Origin: Sarcomyxa edulis
Lineage: Eukaryota; Basidiomycota; Agaricomycetes; Agaricales; Mycenaceae
Direction: 5' to 3'
Length of the DNA stretch: 64,000 nt
Assembly: GCA_009761415.1 (NCBI GenBank)
Contig: QUOL01000014.1
Span: 248,001-312,000, forward strand
Shown here one piece after another: positions 13,339 to 24,721 of the stretch. Made by a program: the position numbers and the translations under genes. The notes under the pieces are model-generated. The model worked only from the letters and a program-made list of their open reading frames with translations. It searched no databases and was not told the DNA's origin. How positions within the stretch are numbered: the first letter of the stretch is position 1; every line of letters begins with the position of its first letter.

Positions 13339-15099
13339 ATGTCCGAGAGTCAAGCTCAAAATGTCCCAGTATCTAAGATATACACCGGAACCCATCCAAT
13401 TGCTCGCAGCCAAGCCTTGTCCCTTGATGACTTGGTGGCAGGAGAGTCCATCATAACAACCACCCCATTATCCGCGATTCTGCTCCCATCGGAGAAGGGA
13501 TACCGCTGTGACAACTGTTTTGTTCGAAGACAGGTTCAGAAATGCTCTGGATGTGGATCATATGTCAGTCAATACCTTGACTCCGTATCTCCGTTATTGA
13601 CTTTGCCAAGTGGTACTGTTCCGTCGAATGTAATCACGTACGACCTTCTCATCTTCACGCATGTGTTTGTTGTTCTTATGAAGTATGCAGCATATAGATT
13701 TTTGTTCTTCTTGACTTGACTGGTCGTGCACACTGGCAGGTCAAACAAGCCAATGGAAATCGTCTCATAAAAAGATTTGCAAAAACTTCAACCTTTTCAC
13801 GACCTCGACTCAATACCAGGCTCTTACTTCTCATGAGAAAATGGATGCAATATTGCTATCTCACTTACTAGCAGAGGCGAATGGTATGTATACCAATGTT
13901 CAAGCGGAGAGAGATTCAGCTCACGTCGAGGCCTTTTTCAAGACCAGACTGATCTGTTTCCTGTTTTCTTATCTCTGATGCCAGGGCCCTTCTCGAATAT
14001 GGAATCGACACTACCTACATGTCCGATCTTCCCTCTTCCGGAAGAATCTTACAAAAGAAGTTTATATTCACGTTTCGGCAACAACAACTTCGCCATACAT
14101 TCTCATCTGACTTCATTTGCACATGGAATTTTCCCTGTGGCTAGTAGACTCTTCAATCACTCCTGTCTCCCAAATGCAGCAGCGAAACATATCATCAATC
14201 GTTCTCAACCTATCAAAATGGAAGTCGTTGCCCTACGCGACATCACAAAGGGCGAAGAGGTCAGCCCAGTGTCAATCGGCTTTCTTGTTCGAATTCATAC
14301 TTACAAAGCTGTGTGCATGCTTACCAGATATGTATCTCGTACTTGGATCCGGCATTATCGCAGACCCGTGTTCAGATACTAGAATTGACATATGGATTCA
14401 AGTAAGTTGCAGCTATCACTACCTCACGACAGAAGTCAGTATTTTCTGATTGTCATACGTGTATAGATGTATCTGCCCATCTTGTCAATTTCTCGAAGCA
14501 CTCGGCAAAATTCCCGATTCTCCCCTTGACCCCCTCGCGGTTGGGAAGACTTTACGTACGGCGGTTTTCCCCGCAGGACTCAATTACTCGGAACCTCTCA
14601 GCTTTCCTTCCAGCCCACTACAAATCGCACCTAGGATTCCGGGAAGTCTCTCCTGTGTGTTCAACGAGTCTTATCTGGCCGCTGTCTCCGAGATATTCAG
14701 TGACGCATCCCACGATGGGCCGTACTCACTTGCCCTTGACGCAGGAGAGACGATTCTCGCCCTCTACATGCTTATCTATCCTCCGAACTATCCACAAATA
14801 GGTGAGCCTCGTCCTTCATTCGTTTTTAGACATCAGTAAAGGAATGGGGGACATGTATCTGACATTACTATCTACAAGGCATGCATCTACTCGAGATGGC
14901 CAAGACGGCATGGAATGCAATCGTATCAGGAACGTCCTCATCTCCAGAGGCAGACAAGGATATGGAGAGAAGGGTTCGTTGTTATCTGCAGACGAGCAAA
15001 AATGTCCTAGATATCCTCGGTCCCGAAGGAGACGAAGAATCCGGACCTCTCGCAGAGATCCAGACGTTACAGGCACTCTTGAATGAGGACCAATCGTGA
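13339..15099 (+). CDS. MYND-SET (SMYD-like) protein lysine methyltransferase
   Basis: A predicted protein methyltransferase using S-adenosylmethionine. The ATG at 13339 gives MSESQAQNVPVSKIY. The MYND zinc finger is assembled from three exons: CDNCFVRRQVQKCSGCGSY, the 19-nt microexon 13611-13629 (WYCSVE plus one base), and CQTSQWKSSHKKIC. The SET core follows as SRFGNNNFAIHSHLTSFAHG, FPVASRLFNHSCLPNA (the NHSC motif that binds AdoMet) and EE plus ICISYLDPAL. The post-SET cysteines are in CICPSC. The last exon (from about 14880) gives a helical C-terminus ending LLNEDQS, with stop at 15097-15099. All zinc ligands are present only if the microexon is included. The target is unknown; both histone and cytosolic targets are known for this family. 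Confidence 0.88.
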
Positions 15100-15847
15100 T
15101 GCAAGGTACTTGTTCCATATCGTGGTGTGTGCTACTGCAGTATTGATTTTACCCACCAGCAGGGCTTTCTCCGTCGGCTCTTCGAACTTTGTGTTATCTG
15201 GATGTTTGGAAGAAATGAAGTCATTGGTGGAACCTTGGTCGGCTCTGCTTGTTTCTCATCTTTTTTGTTGGTGGGACTTTGCATGCCGTCAGCCTGACAT
15301 ACATCAGTGATCAGGCTAAGCCTAGCCGTGTATATCGACTTTTGGCTCGTAATTACACTCTATTACCGCTTGAACACAAGTCTTCGAGCGCCGGAGAAAC
15401 ATTTTGTGAGTGACATTGTTGATCGACTGTCTTCTAACGTGGTACACGATCTAATCAAATTTGATAGGAGTATTGGTAGCCTCATGCCGCCTATTGAACA
15501 CTGTAAGAAGCATCGCCCATCTACGGTTCTTGCGCCTCATATGATCATCTGGTCTGGGAATCCATACTCATACAGGCTGTCTGTCATATAAAATATTGCT
15601 TGGCGTGGCGCGAGCATAATTATATAGCTCTGCCGCCTCCCATGATTTGTCAATATTCTACGTCACCGAAGTATCTTCATGTCTTCTCTTCCCTTTGACT
15701 CGATGCGATACCGGGCCTTGAATAATCTGGCGGCAGAGCCTCCTTATAAGGACTGGCTCGCAGGATTTTTTTCGTGTCACAGTGCAGGCTAATCCTTGCG
15801 ACTGCTCACCCCCACACTCTTTTGCCCCTAGGAAACTTGTTCCAGTC
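15100..15847 (+). other. Intergenic region
   Basis: This is the 3' flank of the SET gene and the 5' flank of the DUF4436 gene. An open frame at 15307-15591 (94 codons) lacks recognisable motifs and was not called. No RNA gene or repeat was seen. Confidence 0.4.
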
Positions 15848-17586
15848 ATGGAATCTTTCCGAGTTCCTTCTTTCCTTCGTATTCGTCCTCGTCGCTCGTT
15901 TCGCAGGCTCCGCTCTTTTCACCTTAGTCCTACTAGTCCTACGTTTGGACCTAAAGCCGAAAGTCTCCCAGTAGACCATCACCGTGAAGAGAGCGTCTCA
16001 TCTCATCTCATTCCTTCGAGCCAGCAACCAAATCCCAAACAATCCCATCCGGTACCCGCTATGAATGGATTTGTAGCTCTGGATTCCAAAACCCTCGTTA
16101 TTCTAGCTGTTCTTTTCTCTTTGATCTTTATCGGTACTATCTCCTGTGCTTTTGCTGGAGTCGATGCGGACGAGCCCTATTTTGCAAGAATGCTAGACAG
16201 CGTCGCGGAAACTACACCAGGGGTGAGTGTTATCTTCCATCCAAGTGCCGTAAACTGTTACAATCGTTGAACCCTTATAGCTCGTTCTGATGGGAGACAG
16301 CGTAGACGTCGATATTGACGAGCCATCGGTGACCATTCGTTGGTCTATTCTCGCTTGCGGAGAAGAGTTTATGCTGCCAAACTCGGCTGGATCGCATGGG
16401 AGTGACTTGTGTGGTCTTCCAGCTTTTCCTTTGCAAGTGTTCGTTGATAGGTTGGTGTCGCTGTTTCGATATTCGGGTGTGCCTCTAATAATCTCACGGC
16501 TTACAGCGATTCATCAGCTGCGGCCTCATATGATCCTTCCAACATACCCTTCAAATCTGTTTCGGGAGATCGACGAAGGTGAACATCCTTTTGGTTGCTA
16601 ATCTACCTCTGAGCTGAACGGTCCGCAGTATCCAGAATTTAGTACAATTCGACAGTGATCATGTATTGGATGTACACGAGGCGAATCGATATCCATTCGA
16701 CAAATATCTCCTCACCAGCACCATTCGCGCGGTGTCCATGACTGGCAACATCAATCAAACCATCCCGATTCGAAAGCTGGCCACCATCGCCATGATGTCT
16801 AGCTTCTCTATCGAAACGAATGACATGGATAGTTATACCGTGTTAACCACGGTCAATGGTACCACCATTCGGGATCCCAGTCGAGATATTGATGTGCGAA
16901 TCAGTAGACCTGGCGGAGCACGCTTTTTCGCGCTGCTCATCTTTGGAATCAGTTGGATGCTCACGCATATCACGGTCGGACATGTCATTGTTGTGCGAAT
17001 GATGCCGGAAAAAAGTACGGAGAAGTCGAACCCCATCTTCGGACATCTCATCTTTACTGGTGCGATTCTTGTCGCCCTGCCACAGATGAGAAACAGCATG
17101 CCGGATGCACCAGACTTGGATGGTAGGTCAAATCCTCATCTCAGTTTGTATCTCTCGGAACTCACCACATTTTCTGTTCTAGGTGTCTTAATTGGTAATA
17201 CCCCGCCTGATGCCAATACTTGTACATTGACGCTCACCCGAATTCTCGTAACAGATTGCATAGGCTATTTCCCCCAAATGATCATCTCTGGAATATCGTT
17301 TATAACCATTCTTCTTGCCTTCATTTCCCGAGAGTTTGAGTCCTTGCACTCATCGTCTCACTCTCCTCCTTCTCTCAACAGCAACGTCGTCTCCAAAAAG
17401 CCAAGGCCACCTTCACCGCCCTCTGAACAATCGAGCTCGGAAGATATTGCCCAATACGAGAATTATCGAAGGGAGAGGCACAAGAAAGGCTACTATGTGT
17501 TTCCCCCTGTCACATCGATATCCATCCGGTTGCCCGAGCATCTTCAGCGACGTGTAGATGCGGGGACCTTGCCATGCATAGTATGA
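15848..17586 (+). CDS. DUF4436-type fungal integral membrane protein
   Basis: Exons give an N-terminal basic, Ser/Pro-rich cytosolic segment, then one hydrophobic helix (TLVILAVLFSLIFIGTISCA). A long lumenal or extracellular domain follows (VDVDIDEPSVTIRW, DVHEANRYPFDKY), then three C-terminal helices: FFALLIFGISWMLTHITVG, FGHLIFTGAILVALPQMRNS and CIGYFPQMIISGISFITIL. The PFDKY and ALPQMRNSMPDAP signatures and the layout match what I know of the DUF4436 family, found in fungi and actinobacteria and of unknown function. The cytosolic tail ends VDAGTLPCIV at 17584-17586. The start was set at ATG 15848 (MESFRVPSFLRI); an internal ATG at about 16061 (MNGFVAL) immediately precedes the first helix and is an alternative. 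Confidence 0.65.
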
Positions 17587-17883
17587 AAGACGAAGTTACA
17601 TTCGTAGTGGGCCGTGGGTTTATTTATTCTATGTACTTGTATCTAGCCCTGTCATTGTTTTAAATTTGAGATTGTGCTACTAGCCTCACGTCCGACCGTA
17701 CGAGCAGTCAAACTCTCTGGACTTCCTAGCGTTCGATTAGTGATTTCCTTTTCGAGAGATCGATGTTTGTCGACGACGTGCCACGTACACAACCGCCGCG
17801 TGATCGACATCTTCGACTTTCTCTATTCTCAACATCGACATTGCAACGCTTTCTCTCCTCTTTCTTCATCGATATACCCACTC

Positions 17884-18817
17884 ATGCCTGTCGGAATCGA
17901 AGCTTGGGTAACCCAGATTCCACCCATAACAAGAGGGTGGCTCGCTCTCTCCGTGCTCACGAGTTTGGCCGTGGTTCGTACCCTACTTGCGTCACAGGCA
18001 ATTATCTGACTAGTCTATATAGCAATGCCAGCTCGTAACACCGCTACAACTATACTATAGCCCAAGAAGTGCCTTTGTCAATGCTCAGGCACGTTGCCCG
18101 CGAGGTTATTTCTACTACTAGCTAACGGACCAACCTTACAGCCATGGCGGGCAGTCACGACGTTTTTCTATTTCGGATCTATATCGCTTGATTTTGTTTT
18201 CCACCTGTTCTTCTTGTGCGTTTCCACACCCTTCGTGCTCATCTTGACGTTCCTGAACTGATCTCGATCTGTCTAGTATGAGGTACAGTCGGATGTTAGA
18301 AGAGTCTTCGTTTGCGAACAGAAGAGCAGATTACTTCTGGCTTCTTTTAAGTTCCTCCGTGATGCTGCTGGTAAGTTACCTCCTTTCCCTCACGATACAT
18401 CCGCTAATCCCGTCTTTCTCCCAATCTACAAGGCTCTATCTCCACTATTCAATCTCCCTTTCCTTTCCTCTTCTCTGGCTTTCGTACCAATATACCTCTG
18501 GTCAAGAAGACATCCATCCACTCCGATATCACTCTTTGGCTTATTCACCATCACCGCACCATATCTCCCTGTAGCTCTCGTAGCTTTCTCATGGATCCTC
18601 AACGGGACGTGGAGAGCAGCTGCAGGTGACCTCGTAGGATGTGCTGTAGGTCATGTTGGGTGGTTCGTCAGGGATGTATGGGTGCGCGAGATGTCAGGCG
18701 GGCCGACGTTCTTGAGTGAAGCTCCGATAAGAATGTGAGTATATTCTTGCAGTACCTCTATATAGTCGATGTCTTACGGTAAAACACGTCAGAAAACGTT
18801 TGTTTGGAGATCGATAG
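17884..18817 (+). CDS. DER1: Derlin (DER1-like ER-associated degradation rhomboid pseudoprotease)
   Basis: Derlins are multi-spanning ER membrane proteins that help extract misfolded proteins for ERAD. The ATG at 17884 gives MPVGIEAWVTQIPPITRGWL, matching the family N-terminus. It is followed by LVTPLQLYYSPRSAFVNAQ and the diagnostic PWRAVTTFFYFGS, then VFHLFFLMRYSRMLEESSF and further hydrophobic segments. The last exon joins API-RI to KRLFGDR with TAG at 18815-18817. The intron at 18089-18141 appears to use a GC donor (CAG followed by GCACGT), because only that join restores NAQPWRAV. The length, about 240 residues, is normal. A decayed gene fragment begins just downstream. Confidence 0.88.
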
Positions 18818-18844
18818 CACCTACGTTCTGTTTCAGCCATGTAC

Positions 18845-19270
18845 GACCACATTGTACTTTTCTTTGAAGGACACCAGTATATTCGATCCGCCCCAATCTG
18901 AGTTGCCCCCGGGTTGCTATGCTGTGTACAAGGACCAGGAGTCTATGACTGCTCGTCTCATCCGGTGGATATTGGGTCATGCATGGGAGGTACAGAGAGC
19001 TCTTGCACAATGAAACCTGAACCATTCCCAAGAAAGGAAGACGTGGGGAGCGATCGGCGCCCACAGACCAGACGGAGAAAGAGGAAGAGCATGGGGAAGC
19101 ACCGATCCCGACATATATAACTGTCAGCCAGTCAGTCAGACTCACTGTCAACGTGTAAGATATTGCATATTTAATCCCATTTACTTCTGATACCATAAAA
19201 CAATAGTGTGACAATCTCTAAATAATCGAAAAACGTAGGACATTCTCGATGTGGTCAGTCAGCTGCGGAT
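18845..19270 (+). pseudogene. Decayed copy of the 5' part of the DUF6604 gene
   Basis: The stretch repeats the 5' UTR, exon 1, intron 1 and start of exon 2 of the intact DUF6604 gene at 43712-46328. Copy LPPGCYAVYKDQESMTARL parallels LPPSCYAVYKDYKSMTARL in the parent, and EEEHGEAPIPTYITVSQ parallels EEPEDAPLPTDLTVSQ, but in a shifted frame. The donor GTAAGAT (19155) and an acceptor near 19206 are kept, and an exon-2-like stretch (parent KDVLDLLDLVVQL) follows to about 19265. The start codon is not evident and there are frameshifts and stops, so it should not make protein. Because the intron was copied, it arose from DNA rather than RNA. Confidence 0.7.
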
Positions 19271-19899
19271 GGATAAACCTGTGGTCGACAACTAACACGT
19301 ATCCCAGGGATAGACGTCAAACATATCCGCAATCAAGGTCAACTCAGGAGGCGATGGAGAGCAACAAATCATCTCTCGCTCCGGCAACATTGCCGTAATC
19401 AGCTTCCCGGGCTTGGAGGCATCGACTAGATCCTCCATAACATCTCATCTTCGTCATACCTACATAAATTAAACCTCCTTGTCTCTACCTCATTCATCAC
19501 GACATTTTTTGAACTCAGGCTGATACCCCAATGCTGCCTTCCAGATTCTCTGCCATACGTAGATGCGGTTGGATTGAGGCAGCATCAAATGCTTTGGGAA
19601 CAAGACCCAGGTAAATTCTTTTCGACATAGATTGCGTCGCGTGCAAGTCGCGTCTTGAATGGTGTCACGAGGTGTGACGCTCAGAGTGTGATATGCGTGA
19701 CGAGGCAATCTAAATGATCAAACAATGATCAAATTGACATTTTCGTTGTTGAAGCTTCGAGGTTCGAGGTTTATATGATTGTGATTAGCACTGTGTACAT
19801 ATCCCTGAGATTTCCACTGATTTGGAGATATTAGCCACAGAGCGCTCCGAAGGAGTCACGACACGGCCCTACAACCAGACCATATTCTGCGGCGAGATG
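19271..19899. other. Stretch without a supported gene
   Basis: Two short minus-strand frames occur (about 19294-19439, starting MEDLVDASKPGK, and 19490-19708), but no splice join between them and no family match is apparent. It may be remains of a second decayed gene. I see nothing else here. Confidence 0.3.
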
Positions 19900-21412
19900 T
19901 TAGCGCGACGCCTGTATGATACTGCAGATACAACGTACAGCAAATACTCCCCCATACCGGTCCCCCACGGTAGGGAACTCGGCCTGAACTCTATTTATCT
20001 CCTGTAATTCTTCTGGCGACAATTTGACATTTGCAGCTCCAAGATCTGTAGGACCAAGTATTTAGCGAAACACTGAGACCCCAGTCATACCACTCACTCT
20101 CCATGGTTCTCTTGATGTTGCAACTTCCGGGGATAGGAATGATCTTGGTGCTCAACTGAAGCACGTAGGCCAAAGCTAGCTGAGTGGTAGGGATTGAACG
20201 TCTAGCCGCGATCTTATCGAGTGCATGAGTGAGTCGTAAATTGATGGGGAAGTTCTCCTCGGAAAATTTAGCTGAAAAGAAGATCGCCACGTCATTCAGA
20301 GTGCAGGGAAAAGGGTGCAGATAGTAGACAAACGGTGGTTGCCCATCACGGGTTTCTTCCCTACCGCTAGACCTCGACCCAGAGGACTGTATGCGATAAG
20401 GGCGATATCAAGCTCTTCGCAGGCTTGAATGACCTTGTACAACTCGTCTTCGAGAGCCCACAAAGAGCACTCAACCTCAACCGCAGAGACAGGGTATATC
20501 TAGACGGGGACTCGTTACGAAGGAATGGTTCAGAATTTCAAAGAATAGGCTTACAACATTGGCTCGCCTGATACTGGACGCTGAGACTTCGGACAAACCT
20601 ATGTGATCGAATAAGCCCTCTTCTAGAAGTTTCTTGAGTATGGGCATGGTCTGCTCCACGGGTGACTTTTGCCGGGCAAGCTGGAAGAGGTCTACTTTTT
20701 TCCTCGGGCCAAGTGTCTCGATAACTGTATAAGTGAAAGAAGTAAATGATGTCACTTGGACGTCCAGATAACAAGATCTTTGGGGCTTACTCTGCTGGAC
20801 CTCCTTTCTCAAGTTATCTTCAGTTTGCTCTATGAAGAGCCCAGCTTTGACGGAAAGAAATATCTTTCCAGGCTCGGCGTACTCGGGGTATCGATCGAAG
20901 AACCTGCGGAGGAGTTTCCTGTATCGCTTATGAGAGACTGGTCTGGTTCAAATAGATGTCAAACAAACAAATTGGCAAGGCGGTCATTCTCTGGCCCATA
21001 TAAGTTCGCAGAGTTCCAAAAGGTGGCACCGGCGTCTACCGCAGCTCTGACAGAAGATAAGAGAGTGATCAGTCGATACACAAATGACGAAGCTTTATTG
21101 AGGCGTACTTCAGGCTTTCGAATCCTTCGTCATCCGGACGGCTAGGGTCTGCCTAATGGTATATCGCTCAATAAGGTTTGCGCCAATCGATTCTTTGTTT
21201 GACATACGGTAAGAAACATCTTCAATCGGACACATTCGTCAGAATCTTCCTTTTCCCTTTGAAGACAAACCAGGGACTCACAAGGCCATGCCCTAGAGCA
21301 CCAACACTTATGTGTTTCGCGGTACCTCCAACTGCGTCGAAGAAATTAGTAAATTTCGTGAAGTTGCGAATGAAAAGAAAATGCTCGTACGAGAACGTTG
21401 AGGAATAGACAT
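19900..21412 (-). CDS. Aldo/keto reductase (pyridoxal reductase-like)
   Basis: NADPH-dependent reductase of the AKR superfamily. Read leftwards, a short first exon (MSIPQRS, ATG 21410-21412) joins LGGTAKHISVGALGHGL. Later exons give PDDEGFESL, AAVDAGATFWNSANLYGPEN with the family Asp and Tyr, FFDRYPEYAEPGKIFLSVKAG with the catalytic Lys, KVDLFQLAR, EEGLFDHIGLSEVS, AYSPLGRGLAVGKK, FSEENFPINLRL, ALAYVLQLSTKIIPIPGS (coenzyme-binding loop) and the terminal KLSPEELQEI. The order and motifs fit fungal pyridoxal reductases, but substrate range in this family is broad. The segment joining HGL to PDDEG was not resolved. The C-terminus is uncertain: reading through gives a stop at 19900, and an extra intron could shift it about 30 bp. 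Confidence 0.8.
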
Positions 21413-22154
21413 ATTGAATTCGCGAGAGTGAAGAAGGGGGTGGGGAGACTTGGATGACGTCTGACTCTTTTGTACGCACAACCTGGTCGCGTCTGCCGGT
21501 TGGACGCGTGTTGTGGCACGTGTAAGTTTGGGTCCTGACATTCATAAATGACAACCATTTGTAAGTTGCCGGCTGTACTCGTTGTGGCACATCCTGGAAA
21601 TCCTTGGGGATGAGATGATATTGTGACAGTGTTTGTCAGTGCCTTACGAGGCCTTACGATGATTCTGACTGGATTGCTAGCAGATCAGAGGTACGTCTGA
21701 CATGTGAATGTATCGTTTGACACTGTTGTAAGTCTTTTATGAATCGACTGTATGGAACAGAATCAGCAATTGATGGAGAGGCAGAGGCAGAAATAATTCG
21801 AGGACTCACTCAGAACCTGAAGACATGGTCGACAGTCTTCCCAGGCCAGCAAAAGTGCGATAAAGGTCGGTAAGATACTCACTGAACTATGAACGTACCA
21901 AGTTTAATATACATTTCAACAACACATATACACAAGCATAAGATCAAAAAGAAATGAGAACAACACATAAAAGTTTCAACGGGGGGAGACGACCAGAAAG
22001 AGACGGAAGATATATCAAAGCGAACGAAGTTAGTGAATAAAAAGAAATCAAAATCAGTTATAAATGCAATACCCTCGTATATAGAAGTGCGGCCCGCGCG
22101 TAGATTGTACCAGGTGGATATAGTGGTTGATATGTTCAACCTGATAGGATGCAC
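21413..22154. other. Intergenic region
   Basis: This is the upstream flank of the aldo/keto reductase and the 3' flank of the NDK-like gene. I see no open frame with recognisable motifs, no RNA gene and no clear repeat. Confidence 0.4.
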
Positions 22155-23868
22155 TCATGCTACGAGAGCTCGTTTACCCGCGGGCTTGGCTTCGGCCTCT
22201 TTCTTCGCTGCTCGTAATACCGCACTACGATTTGTTCGTGGAGCAATAGTTGGAGCAGATATACTGCTGGGTCGAGGCTTGGGCCGAGCAGCAGGTGCCG
22301 CTACGTGTCCGTTGCCATTCGTAGTAGCACCGTTCGTAGCTGGCTTGGGAGTTTGTAGTGCAGGAGAAGGAATTGCTGATGATGGACGTGGAGCGCTTAT
22401 TGCAATACGCGAAGGAGTACGTCGCACTGGGGAGGCGTTCGATGAAGCCTGCGAAGCGGGTCGTGAAGCTGGTTGCTTGGAAGTCATGGAAGTTCGAGAA
22501 TTGCTCCGAGAGAGACCAGCAGGGACTTTAGGCTCTGTAGCTGCTTTGACTGCAAGTATAGGTGAATGAGTTTACTTTCGTCTATATGAAAAGCGAACAA
22601 AAGATGCCTTACACATGAAGGACGAAGGGGGAGCATTGTCCTTTTGAGTACGTAAAGCCGCGCTTTTGTTCAGTCTAGGAGCAAGAGCAGGGGCTTTGGT
22701 CGATGCAACAGAAATGGATTCCCTTCGTTTATGGCCGGGTACTCCCTCGAAGACATTGACATCGAGAGATGGCCTTCTCCTGACAGGAGATGGTTCCGGC
22801 TGTTGACCCAGTCTCAGAGACGCAGCACGAGTCATACGCGGTACAATGGTAGGAGCAGCAGTAGAAGCGACTGCTATACTCTCTGCGCGTTTGTGACCCG
22901 GAACGTTCGCGAACGTCTTAGCCAGTTGTTCCTTGGTCGGCGGGGCACGAGGCGTGATGGGAATTTTCTCGGGAGCCACGCCAGCACGAAGAAGGGCTGC
23001 TCGAGTGCTACGTGGTTGGATATCGGGTGTGTTATGTGTAGCTGGGAGTGGTCGAGCGCGAAAGGTCGGCTTTCCATTTGCACTGAGTTTGCTTCCTCCT
23101 GCTGTCGAAGGGTTTGTTGCGCTGGAAGGAGCGTATCCTTCATCTGAGGTAGTCTTGCGCAACGCAGAGAGAATAGAGGATGATACCGATCGCATTGATC
23201 CATAGCGATCGTCAGGTAGGTCTGAGGTGGGAAAAGGAGGGGATGAAGCGAATAAGGCTGCTATCTGTATCTCGGCTGTCTGCGTGTCTGGAGAGCCCAT
23301 CACTGCGTTCTGGTGAGAAGAAGTGCCGTACAACGCCCGCAGGGACTTGGGGGCTTCGTGACGAGCTACTTCAGGATTCCTGTGACCCATGAGTGTGGCC
23401 CATACTTCGACCGCACGACGCCGTTCCAGTACGTACACCCAGACGGGACCCCTAAAGTGAGAATGGTAAGTTCCGCATTCGACTGATCATGTCATGCATA
23501 AAGGACGGATATCTGTTGTATAACTTGAGAGCTTACTCTGCTAACGAGTCCGTGTCCTCTCCGAATAATTCGTACAGTGTCTCTGGATCTGTCTCCACAT
23601 CAAATTCCATTTGCCGTTCTTTCACAATCTATACGATGAAATGAACTTCTGAGAGTAACCTGAAGAGGGTTGGGGGAGATCGAACCTCAAACCTAGCTTC
23701 TTGGATCCTAGCTTCAATGTCGAAGCGGTGCTCCAGGGCTGAGTTCTTGATGATAGCTACTGTCCGAGTAGTGTTGTGATCGAGAGAAGGAGACCTCGGG
23801 GTAGAAGGAGCAACATCGTCGTAAGTATCGTCTGGCGATTGCAAAGGAGACTGGAACCCGTCAGACAT
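22155..23868 (-). CDS. Degenerate nucleoside diphosphate kinase-like domain with C-terminal Ser/Pro/Ala repeats
   Basis: The ATG at 23866-23868 gives an acidic, Ser/Pro-rich leader (MSDGFQSPLQSPDD). An NDK-like fold follows: TRTVAIIKNSALEHRFDIE, EARFEIVKERQMEF, VWVYVLERRRAVEVWATLMG, and LRALYGTSSHQNAVMGSPD leading into TAEIQIAALF. In active enzymes the motif before GSD is N-x-x-H-G-S; here it is NAVMGSPD, so the phosphorylated histidine is replaced. The C-terminal half contains three or more copies of a repeat: GHKRAESIAVASTAAPTIVP, GHKRRESISVASTKAPALAP and SISAPTIAPRTNRSAVLR, each followed by an R-(T/S/N)-R/K-(A/S)-A-x-LR element. The tail is basic (KKEAEAKPAGKRALVA). Phosphotransfer looks impossible, and a scaffold role is only a guess. 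Confidence 0.72.
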
Positions 23869-24721
23869 AGAGTATCGATAGGTTGTCGGGATAGGGTGTG
23901 TCAATAAAGTTAAGCTAAGCTAGCCCCAAGCTTGGAACAAGGCAGAACAGGGATAAATAGAAAGGTAGAATACGAGAAGGGGTCCCCCGGGAAGATAAAT
24001 GCAAGACCGCGACGAGATCAAGGTGTCCTTCGGTTTCGAAAGGGTAAAAAAAATACAATTTCTGCGTAACCTTGAAAGTTGATGTCGCCAGAACATTGGT
24101 CCCTTTTGGACTCCGGACACCGCTGATTCATCCGCCGGAGGATTATCTTGGAACAATCGTCGATAGTCCCGGGCTCTTGTAGCTTCGATCTCTATTCAGG
24201 AAACATGGTTGTAAACGAGTGTTTCGTGACTTGAATCGCGTTCGACTCGATGAGAGAGGTTAGAAGACAGAAAGTGGAGAGTTCGGGGTCTAGTGCCGCC
24301 CGCCGGCGTGTGCCGGTGAGGGAACGCGTGAATTCAGCTCTTACCAGTGACACTGACACTGACAGTCATTCCAGGTTCGCAAAAGGTATATCCTCTTGAG
24401 CGCTGAGTATCGCAATTTGATTCCATCCGATTATGTATAGGTGCCCTCATATACAGATAAATGGCTGCTTGCCTGCGTTTCACTCGAAGAGTGAGTAAGC
24501 ACTCAGTCGCCTGTATCTCGCGTCATTTGTATATTTTGACCATATCTGCGTATGCTTATAGGTTTGGAAGGTCCGTCAAAACCCGCCTTCCCATCTTCTT
24601 TGACGTGCCGTATTGTATCTCACCCAGAAGTACTGGTAAACCCCAGTCTTTCATAGATCAAAAAGGTATCCAATCCCGATGCCTTCGTGTACGCTCATTT
24701 GTTGAATCCTGAAGATAGGAC
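23869..24721. other. Divergent promoter region
   Basis: This segment separates the minus-strand NDK-like gene from the plus-strand thioesterase. An 83-codon plus-strand frame (24461-24712) has no family signature and ends immediately before the thioesterase start, so I left it out. No RNA gene was seen. Confidence 0.4.

Noticed and set aside
22033..22569. 178-codon plus-strand open frame
   Set aside because: Antisense shadow of the Ala/Pro/Arg-rich repeats of the NDK-like gene; no motif, no splice context.
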